The notes beneath the pieces are model-generated. The model was not told the DNA's origin, searched no databases, and saw nothing but the letters and a program-made list of their open reading frames with translations. Made by a program: the position numbers and the translations under genes. Below are positions 1 through 7,800 of a stretch of DNA of 11,132 bases, piece by piece. How positions within the stretch are numbered: the first letter of the stretch is position 1; every line of letters begins with the position of its first letter. This DNA is from Irineochytrium annulatum (taxonomy: Eukaryota > Chytridiomycota > Chytridiomycetes > Chytridiales > Chytridiaceae): assembly GCA_027600665.1 (NCBI GenBank), contig JADGJL010001004.1:1-11132 (forward strand). The letters run 5' to 3'.

Positions 1-3000
1 CCCCGTCCCCTCCCCTCCATCACCGACGCCATTCAGACCCCGCACGGCGTCTCCCTAACCCGTCCGGGCTACGTAACGCCACCGCGCGACTCCGCGTCGC
101 TCATCGCCGACCTCCAACGCCAGCTTCAAACATCCACCGCCGAGGCGGCCATGCTCCGCAACATGGTCGCCGGGGCACCTTCCCTCTTTAGCGGCAGCGC
201 AGGCGTCGGAGAAGTACCCGCCGACATTTTGGAGTCGATCGGCGAGAACGAGGATCTCATGCGCGGGTGGAACTCACGGCTCAGGATGAGGGTCCGGCAG
301 CTGGAGGAGGAGCTGGGTCGGGGCGGGGCCAGTGAGAGCGGGAGGTCGAGGACGTCTTCCGTGAGCGGGAGGGCGTCGCCGGCTGTGGGTGTCACCATCG
401 CGGTGCAGACGGATCGGGGGACGCCGGGGGTGGACGGAGATGGGGAGCTCGAAGCGCTGCGGAGACGCACGAGAGAGCAGGAGCTTACGATCAAGAGCTT
501 GTCGGAGCTGAACGCGGAGTTGAGAATCGGGATGATCGAGCTTGAGAGCCGACGGTCCGTGTCAAGGGGGCGCGTGCGGGGCGACGGGGACGGCGGGTTT
601 GGCGCCGATGGCGACGCTGCAGCCGGCACGGGCGCGACACCGACTAGGACGATCGTCGATCCCAGCGCGGACGCGGACCTCGTGGTCAGCCTCCGACACC
701 AATGCGACTCCCTCACGGCTGAGCTCGAGTCCCTCCTCGAGCAGCGCGACGCCGACATGACCGTCTTCGCGTCCAAGGAGCAGGAGCTCGTTAGGTCCTC
801 GCAGCAGCACCAAGCTCGGTGCCGGGAGCTCGAGGTTCAGTGCAAGGCGGCGTGCGATCGGAGGGACCTCCTCCAGCGGGAGGTCAACAACCTCAAAGCT
901 GCAAAGAAGTCCAGCAATACGACGCAGGTTATGAGCGAGAATCTCGGGAGAAAAGTCGAGGCGCTTACAAGGCGGTTGGAGGCGTCGAATAAGGAAAATC
1001 GGGAGATTGCGCATGAGAACAGGGAGATCAGGGCCAAGCTGGAGGCCGCGGAGAGGGACCCGGCATTAAAGCGGCTCGAGGTCGAGCTGGAGGCCGCGAG
1101 GGCGAGTGTTGAGGCGCTCGGAGCCGAGGCTGCCCGGCTGCAGAGCGAGCTCAACGACGCCCGCGCGGATGGCGGGGCTTCGGGCTGGCGGGAGGAGCGG
1201 CTACGTTTCCAGGAGGAGCTCGGGAGGCTCCGAGACGCGGTCGTCGCCCGCGGCGGGAATGAGGGAAAGCTCCGCGTCGAGGTCGAGGAGATGAAGGGGA
1301 GGATCGAGGCTGTCGAAAGTGAGCGCGAAATGCTTCGGAGCGACAAACTGAAGCTCGTGCGGGAGGTGGAGCACCTTCGGTCGGAAAAGAGTCACTTGGT
1401 GGAGAGGGGCGGCGAGCTGGAGAAGAGGGTGATTATGCTCGAGAAGTCCGCGAACGAGGAGGCGGAGGCGTGGAGAAAGTCATTGAGGGAGGAGAACGAC
1501 TCGCTGAAGGAGGAGAGGATCAGGCTCACGCGGGAGCTGGAGCTATTCAAGGCGAGGCATGTGGAGCTAGAGGGGAAGGTGAAGGTACTGAAGCAGGAGT
1601 TGGAGGAGACCGCCGCTGGAGCAACGGAGGCTTTGGAGGACGGCGCGAGGCGGACCGATGCTGCGATGGCGGCGAAGCTTAGAGAGGCCGAGATGTCGCT
1701 GCTGGCTGCACGGGAGGAGGCGGCGGAGGCGGCGAGGAGGGCGGGCGAACTCGAGGCGGAGGTCCGGGTCGTAAACTCCCGGAAGCAGGAGGCTGAGGCG
1801 GAGCGAGACGAGGCAAGAGCGCGGTCGGGGGCGGCCGAGGCTGATAACTCGCGGAATCTAACGCGGGCGTCAAGGGCCGAGCTTGAGTGCGAGGCGCTTC
1901 GATCCCAAGTCTCGGCACTGCGGGCGGTTGTAGCGCAGCGCTCGGCCACAATGCCTGGTGGTATGCCAGCAACGAGCCCGCCCGGCGAGGTGGACGCAGC
2001 GGCAGACACGATTGCGAGGCTGACGACGTTGCTGGAAGAGCGGACGGTGGAGCTCGACGCTCTTCGGGACGAGCGGGAGCGCGCGCGTGCAACAAGGCTG
2101 GCGGAGCTGGAGGAGCACCGACTCCGGATCGCCGAGTGCGAGCGCGAGGTCGGGCGCGTGACGGAGCAGCTCCGGCGGGAGGCGGGCACGTGGTCGATGC
2201 GGGAGCGGACGCTGTATCTCGAGATTGAGCGCATGCAGACCGAGTATCACGTCATGGCGGAGGAGATGGCGTCCGTTCGGCGCATGATTGCGGCCAACAC
2301 GAGCACGGCGAGGGGCGCTGGACCGGCACCGACGGAGGCGGACGTGAGCGTCGAGCAATGGGCGCGGAGCATGATGGAGGCGTACCGGAAACAGCAGGCC
2401 GAGCTCGTCGAGGCGCACGCGATCATGGACCTCCAGCACGAGAAGCTGGAGGACGCGATAGCGAGGTCGTCTATGTCCGTCGACGGGCGCGATCGGCCGT
2501 CAACGCCGCTCGTCCACCTCAACGGCCGACCCGCGAGCAACGCCGACCCGGATAGCGGGAACGGTAATGTTTCCACACAGACGGACCCGCTCATGACGCT
2601 CGACGTCGATCTGCTCCGCGCGTCCCTCTCCGCAAGTCCCGCGTCCGCGACGCCCGCCTCATCCCGCGACACGTCCGTCCCCGCGCAGCCGGGCCGGGGC
2701 ACCGCCGCGTCATCGAGCGATGCCGGGATGTCCTGGGACCAGGCGGGAGCGAGCGAGCGCGAGGAGAAGCTTGCGCAGCACTTGACGAAGCTGACCGCGC
2801 GGCACGCCGACCTTCAGCAAAAAGCCGCAATCTTGCGATCCCAGCTCGATCACCAGCTGCGCGCGAACGCTGAGATTAAGCGCCTGATCGTGGGCGCGTC
2901 CGTCGGCGGCGGCGGTGGGGGTTCGGTAGCAGGTGGTGGTTCGCTATCACGGTTGCCGTCATTCCGGTCGTCGCGGGCGGCGTCGAACGCGGAGCTGGGG

Positions 3001-3303
3001 GAGGAGGGCGGTGGGGAGCTGCTCGGAAGGTACAATGACGCGCTAGTAGAGATCGGGTCGTTGAGGGGGGAGGTTGAGCGGTGGAGGTTGAGGTGTGAGG
3101 AGGTTGAGCTCGTGGTCGAGAGCGTCGTGATGAGGGGAGTCAAGGCGTTGGAGGAGGAAGAAGGAGGCGGGGAGGTCTCGAAGGGTGACGCGCTCGTGAG
3201 GGCCATCGCGAGGGGTCGGCGGAGGACGAGCGCGGATGGCATGGGGGAGACGAGGGAGGAGGAGAATGTTGACGAAGGCGTGAAGGATCATGGAGGGGGA
3301 TAG
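1..3303 (+). CDS. Long coiled-coil protein, C-terminal part (5' end outside window)
   Basis: Reading frame 1 is open from the first base to a TAG at 3301-3303, so the gene enters from the left; the ATG at 151 is an internal methionine, not a supported start. The visible part is about 1100 codons with no intron. After a short Pro-rich stretch it is dominated by Glu/Arg/Leu heptad-type sequence, roughly 250-550 and 670-2470, typical of a rod-like coiled coil. Low-complexity breaks occur near 325-440, 560-680, 1940-1990 and 2470-2750. A Gly-rich run (about 2904-2945) and an Arg/Ser-rich patch lead into a last short coiled coil (about 3010-3150) and a basic/acidic tail. Three QT motifs resembling dynein light chain LC8 sites lie at 25-42, 403-414 and 2569-2586. 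I see no motor, kinase or other catalytic domain. A cytoskeletal, centrosomal or kinesin-stalk role is possible but unproven; the family was not recognised. Confidence 0.88.
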   Translation, partial: PRPLPSITDAIQTPHGVSLTRPGYVTPPRDSASLIADLQRQLQTSTAEAAMLRNMVAGAPSLFSGSAGVGEVPADILESIGENEDLMRGWNSRLRMRVRQLEEELGRGGASESGRSRTSSVSGRASPAVGVTIAVQTDRGTPGVDGDGELEALRRRTREQELTIKSLSELNAELRIGMIELESRRSVSRGRVRGDGDGGFGADGDAAAGTGATPTRTIVDPSADADLVVSLRHQCDSLTAELESLLEQRDADMTVFASKEQELVRSSQQHQARCRELEVQCKAACDRRDLLQREVNNLKAAKKSSNTTQVMSENLGRKVEALTRRLEASNKENREIAHENREIRAKLEAAERDPALKRLEVELEAARASVEALGAEAARLQSELNDARADGGASGWREERLRFQEELGRLRDAVVARGGNEGKLRVEVEEMKGRIEAVESEREMLRSDKLKLVREVEHLRSEKSHLVERGGELEKRVIMLEKSANEEAEAWRKSLREENDSLKEERIRLTRELELFKARHVELEGKVKVLKQELEETAAGATEALEDGARRTDAAMAAKLREAEMSLLAAREEAAEAARRAGELEAEVRVVNSRKQEAEAERDEARARSGAAEADNSRNLTRASRAELECEALRSQVSALRAVVAQRSATMPGGMPATSPPGEVDAAADTIARLTTLLEERTVELDALRDERERARATRLAELEEHRLRIAECEREVGRVTEQLRREAGTWSMRERTLYLEIERMQTEYHVMAEEMASVRRMIAANTSTARGAGPAPTEADVSVEQWARSMMEAYRKQQAELVEAHAIMDLQHEKLEDAIARSSMSVDGRDRPSTPLVHLNGRPASNADPDSGNGNVSTQTDPLMTLDVDLLRASLSASPASATPASSRDTSVPAQPGRGTAASSSDAGMSWDQAGASEREEKLAQHLTKLTARHADLQQKAAILRSQLDHQLRANAEIKRLIVGASVGGGGGGSVAGGGSLSRLPSFRSSRAASNAELGEEGGGELLGRYNDALVEIGSLRGEVERWRLRCEEVELVVESVVMRGVKALEEEEGGGEVSKGDALVRAIARGRRRTSADGMGETREEENVDEGVKDHGGG

Positions 3304-3401
3304 TTGGAGGTGTTCCGTCTGGCGCACTTTGGCTGTTGGAATTCTCGTTCATTTACCCCAGTAATTACATATACGGTCTGTCTATAGGACCGCCTCAAGT
3401 A

Positions 3402-3407
3402 AATAAA
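3402..3407 (+). terminator. Polyadenylation signal AATAAA of the coiled-coil gene
   Basis: A canonical AATAAA lies about 100 nt after the TAG of the coiled-coil gene, in an AT-rich stretch followed by T-rich sequence (from about 3416). It is the best candidate for the cleavage and polyadenylation signal of that transcript. The hexamer is seen directly; its use is inferred. Confidence 0.55.
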
Positions 3408-3588
3408 TTGCAGATATATTTTTAAAATAATGAAAATGTTCGTCCGTTGAGGCTGGCAAATAACATTATTTAATAGATTAGTAAGATCGCGAGTGGCATG
3501 AAATTTAAACGGCGACCCTCAAAAACAACGCGCTCCTTAGATCGGCCGGCAAATCGCCAGAAGGGTCAGCAGAAGGGTTGGCTGTTGA

Positions 3589-3595
3589 TATAAAA
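3589..3595 (+). promoter_or_regulatory. TATA box of the GST gene
   Basis: TATAAAA lies 93 nt upstream of the GST start codon at 3688, in otherwise GC-rich sequence. No ATG occurs between it and the start codon, so the inferred leader of roughly 60-70 nt has no upstream ORF. The match and spacing suit a core promoter; the transcription start cannot be read from sequence. Confidence 0.6.
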
Positions 3596-3687
3596 ACCGG
3601 GGAGACTCCCGCCTGCCCAGCAACGTCCACGAGCAGCTCGAGCCGTCCAGCGCACTCCCTCACCCGACCCTCGCGGTTCGACTCAGC

Positions 3688-4619
3688 ATGGGCATCAAGG
3701 TGAACGCATCGATCCCGTCGACGGCCTTTCCGCAACGGCAATTCCTTATCCTCTCCCTCTCTCCTTCAGTGCGATCGCGCTTATTGTCGCGTCATCGCGC
3801 AAAAATCAAATCCCTTACTTGGTTTCCTTCCCCCTGCCAGGTCTACGGCACCCCCTTCTCGACCTGCACTGGCCGCGTCCTCGTCACTCTTCGTGAGAAG
3901 AATGTGCCGTTCGAGCTCGTGCCGATTGATATGGCCAAGGGCGAGCACAAGGCGGCCTCCTACCTCGCCTTGCAGCCCTTTGGGCAGGTGCCCGTTCTCG
4001 ACGACGATGGTAGGCATTCATGAGCATTTCAATTTGCAATCCATCGGTAAATTAGTATTAAATTTTGTGATCAACAGGTCTGATCCTCTTCGAATCCCGC
4101 GCAATTTGCCGCTACATCGCCACCAAATACCGCGACCAAGGCCCCGATCTGCTTGCCGACAAGGCGGACGTCAAGACTCGGGCCATGGTGGACGTCTGGT
4201 CCTCCGTCGAGGCCTTCGACTACGACCCGCACTTGTCCAAGCTCGTCGGCGAGCTGTTGTTTAAGAAGATGAGAGGCGGAACTCCCGACCTCGAGGTTGC
4301 CAAGGGCCACAGGGAGAATTGGAACAAGACGCTGGACATCTACGAGAAACATTTGGCCAAGAACCAGTATCTGGCTGGGGATGTGTAAGTTATTGTTTGC
4401 AAAGGAACTTGTCGGCTGACTTCTGCCTACTGATCTTTGGTTCGTTCTTTATATCCAAATAGGTTCACGCTCGCTGATCTCTACCACTTGACGTACACGA
4501 ACTATGCCTTTGCGATCGGACACGGTGATGCCATCACGACCCGACCTAACGTCAAGGCGTGGTGGGAGCGCATCAGCGCGAGGCCAGCGTGGGTCGCCAC
4601 CAAACCCGCCTCCAAGTAA
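3688..4619 (+). CDS. Glutathione S-transferase, phi-like, four exons
   Basis: Exons 3688-3699, 3841-4009, 4078-4384 and 4463-4619 join in frame to a 214-aa protein ending in TAA. Introns are 141, 68 and 78 nt, all GT...AG. GSTs conjugate glutathione to electrophiles in the cytosol for detoxification and stress tolerance. The N-terminal thioredoxin-like domain (about 1-80) has the phi/theta-type active site PFSTCT with putative catalytic Ser11, the cis-proline motif QVP (53-55) and the glutathione-binding pair Glu66-Ser67 in FESRAI. The all-helical domain (about 90-214) has the N-capping motif TLAD (165-168). The length is normal for the family. The start has a strong context (A at -3, G at +4) and follows a TATA box. 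Overall sequence is closest to plant and fungal phi-class enzymes from memory; the exact class needs a tree. Cys13 next to the active site is a small oddity. Substrate is unknown. Confidence 0.95.
3700..3840 (+). other. First GST intron, after a four-codon exon
   Basis: The 141-nt phase-0 intron starts GTGAAC and ends TGCCAG. It follows only four codons (MGIK) and is the longest intron in the window. It contains a second good acceptor, a pyrimidine tract ending CTTCAG at 3769; using that would add 71 nt and shift the GST frame, so the distal acceptor must be used for the enzyme. Confidence 0.88.
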
Positions 4620-4859
4620 GCGCGACGAGGAGGGCAAAGATACCCGCAAAGACTTGAGCGCATTTGGGCATACTGCCGCTGTCGATCTGGAATGTTTCAC
4701 CTTCTTATATTCCCTAGTAGTCCTTTCGTTGCCTCTGTACAAATGTGTGAAAATTGTTTAAATAAATGAATACGCGGTTGTTTGCAATTATATACACGAT
4801 ATATATTCAAAAGGAGTCGGCTAGCGGAAGAGAGAAAGACAACTGACGTATTGCTACCC
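4620..4859. other. Convergent 3' intergenic region
   Basis: 240 bp separate the GST stop codon from the stop codon of the oppositely oriented TIR-ankyrin gene, so both 3' UTRs share this gap. The right half is AT-rich, with alternating TATATA-type sequence around 4788-4808 that could help 3'-end formation on the minus strand. No AATAAA was found for the minus-strand gene here. No other feature was seen. Confidence 0.7.
4761..4766 (+). terminator. Polyadenylation signal AATAAA of the GST gene
   Basis: AATAAA lies about 140 nt after the GST stop codon, at the start of the AT-rich half of the convergent gap. It is the likely poly(A) signal of the GST mRNA; use is inferred from motif and position. 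Confidence 0.55.
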
Positions 4860-7800
4860 CTACTGGTTCTTTAAATCACCATACTCTACAAATGACAATC
4901 TTGGCTCATGCTGGCCGGGAGGAACGCTGCTCGAGGCCGCCTTGGACGGAAACTGTCCTCTTCCCAAAGTGTTGTACTCATCTTTCTGTTGATCCCTCGC
5001 CTCGTTTTCACCACCCAGAGACCCATTCCTCGACACCTTTCTCGACGCCTTCGTCAGCTCCTCCTCCCCCGACGCCACCCTCCCCAACCACGCGCAGAAC
5101 TCGGCGTCCTCCTTCGGCGCAAGCGCGATAAGGTTCGCGCTGTCGTGCAGCACGGCTATCGCGTTCTTTCCGCGTTGAAGGATTAGGTATCGGACCAACT
5201 TCCGGCTCGCAAGTCGGATGGCGTGATGCAGGCACGTCCACCCTCGGTTGTCAGTGGACTCGAAGTCCCACTTCTGGATCAAAGGGTGCACGTGCTGGAG
5301 CATCTCCAGATGGCCGGAACACGAGGCCACGTGGAACGCGTTTCGACCATCCAACGTCGTATGCTCGAGCGATCCTGGGGCGCGCGCAAGGATAAGCTCG
5401 AGCGTCGGCTTGGAGCCGCCCTTTACAGCGTGTAGCGCCGCGTTCAGCCCTGCGTAGTCAACGTCATCGAGCTCATGCCTTGACCCCGACGCCAGCTGGG
5501 CCATCAGGAGACGGAAGACTTCGACGTGCTTGCCGCCGGCGGCCACGTGGATGACAGTCTCGCCTGCCTTGTTCCGCTCGTGGACACTACCGCCGTGCTC
5601 GAGGACGTACGCGACGACATCAACACTTCCGCCCCGAACCGCGTGGAACAGGCATGACTCGCCCAACTTATCCCTCGTCGTCAACGTGATCGTGTCCGGC
5701 ACCCGCCCCCGCAGCCACCGTACCATCGCTATGCTCCCAGCCCCGCACGCGATCTCCAGCAGGTTTCGTCCGTGCGCGTCGACGCCCGCGAGGGACTCCT
5801 TCCTCGAAACCAAGTAGGCGACGATCTCGACAGACCCCTTGTGCGCGGCGAAGAATATGCAGCTCCACCCGTCGGACTTTCGCCGCGTCCGGACCGACAC
5901 GCCGCCCGGCAGGCCAGCGGCGATGAGCGTCTTGAGTGCCAGGAGCTTGTCGTTCTCGCACGCCACGTGCAGCGCGTTCCGACCGTCGTGCGTCTCGGCC
6001 GCGGGGCTCGCTCCCGCCGCAACGAGGATCTCGATGCATGGCAGGTGACCGTGGCTAACCGCGAGGTGGAGGCTAGTTTGGCCGTGCGCGTCCGGCGTGT
6101 TAACGGTCACGTCGGGCAGGCGCGCGGGCATGATCTCGAGTAGGCGGGTGAGCATGGCGGGCCTGTTCTGTTGCGAGGCAAAGTGGAGGATGTTGCGTTT
6201 TTCTTTGAGCAGGATGTCCAATCGCGCGCCGCGATCGATGAGGAAGTCTAGCATCTCGACGTCGCCCTTGTCAACGGCGAAGTGGATGCATGTCCACCCG
6301 CGGTTCACGGGGCTGTCGACCGTTACGGACTCGGGCATAAGGCCGCATAGATACCGGAGGACCTCGAGACGGTTACGGAAGCAAGCGACGTGAAGGAGAT
6401 TCAGCCCGTCGCTCGTCGTTACACCCAGGGGTACGCTCAATGCGATCAGGTACGCCAAAACCTCAAGCGAACCATGCTGGACAGCAAAGTGCTGTGCGGT
6501 CCACCCTTTGTTCGTGACGGCCCCGAGGTCCTCCGGGCACTGCTCAACCAAGAACTCCATCACCCGCATCCGCCCTCCCGCCGCCGCAATGTGAAGCAGT
6601 GTCTTCCCGTCCGCCGTTCGCTTCCTCAAGCTCTCTCCGGCCTCCACGAGCACCTTTAGCATTCTCACGGATCCCCCGTACGCCGCAAAGTGCACGCAGC
6701 TCCACCCCTGCCCGTCCACGTCCGCGAAGGTGATCTTCTGTGACATCCGTGGCACTAGGAACTGCAGCACGTCCAGCTTGTCGTTGCTGCACGCGATGTG
6801 GTACAGGTTGTTACCCGTGTTCGTCAGCGCGTCCAGGGCCGCCCCGGAGTCGATCAGGAGCTCCATCACGTCCACGGCGCCCAATCTCGCGGCGACGTGC
6901 GCGACCGTCCACCCTTCATTGTTCCGCGCGTCGACGCCGAGGTCGATCGGCATGAGCGGGATCAGGTGAGCGACCACATCCCTCGCGCGCTCGTTGCCGA
7001 CCGCGACGTGGAGCGCCGTCTGTCCCGTGTGAGTCCGCGCGGCAAGGGGCGCCCCACTCGCGATTAGGAGCTGGAGCATCTCGAGCGACCCGAAGCGCGA
7101 CGCGGCGTGGATGCAGTTCCAGCCGTCGTTGTTGCACGCGACTAGATGCTCGGGGCTGACAAGCGGGAGGAGGTGCTCGAGGCATGCCAGCTTGCGGTGG
7201 ACGCATGCAGTCAGAAGCAGCGTCTGGCCCGAGTTGGTCCTGTGGTCGATCGACGCGCCATGGGAGAGAAGGTGGCTCAGCATGGGGATTTCGCCCTTCG
7301 AGACGGCGTAGTGGAGGCACGTCCAGCCGTCGTGGTCGGGTGCGTCGAGGGTGATGTTTCGGCGCGCCATAACCGGGTGGAGGAACTCGAGCATGGGGAG
7401 GTTGCGGGTGAAGGCGGCGATGTGGAGGACGTTGCGACCGCCGCGGTCGGCGGCTAGGAGGGAGTCCGGGACGCGGTCGAGTAAGATGCGGACGATGTCG
7501 AGCTCGTCTTGTTGCACGGCCATGAAGGCGGGCGTGCGGCCGTCAGTGGAGGGGAGATCGAGGGGAATCTTAAAGGTGATGAGGGCGTGGAGGAGGGTGG
7601 CATCGCCTTTGTTCACAGCGAAATGGGGCAAGGTCCACCCTTCCGCATTGGTGTCCTCGGTCCGGGCACCCGCAAGGATGAGGGCGCGGAGGCCTTGTGT
7701 GTTTGAGGACATACACGCGCGCATGAGGGGCGTATTTTGGAAGCGATCGCGGGCGTGGAGGTCGGCGCCGTATGTGAGAAGCATCTTTAGGATGGCGGCT

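Larger units (their letters stand above)
3304..3687. other. Intergenic region between coiled-coil gene and GST
   Basis: This gap holds the 3' UTR of the upstream gene and the promoter and 5' UTR of the GST gene. About 3340-3500 is clearly AT-rich against the GC-rich flanks, and composition returns to GC-rich from about 3500. A poly(A)-type signal and a TATA box are listed separately. No convincing coding exon or RNA gene was seen. Confidence 0.7.

Noticed and set aside
126..776. 216-codon minus-strand ORF opposite the coiled-coil gene
   Set aside because: Low-complexity Ser/Pro/Arg shadow of the plus-strand coding sequence, with no recognisable content.
1392..2234. 280-codon Ser/Arg-rich ORF on the minus strand within the coiled-coil gene
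   Set aside because: It is the antisense shadow of Glu/Arg/Leu-rich heptads in GC-rich DNA. It has no domain, and the plus-strand frame is far longer and coherent.
2904..2945. Similar Gly-rich runs in the left-edge and right-edge genes (here and about 11088-11132) as evidence of relatedness
   Set aside because: Both are simple Gly/Ser runs that arise easily in GC-rich DNA; the rest of the two proteins does not match.
3770..3840. Proximal acceptor at 3769 as the true start of GST exon 2
   Set aside because: It adds 71 nt and breaks the frame; only the acceptor at 3840 joins MGIK to the conserved VYGTPFST strand and active site.
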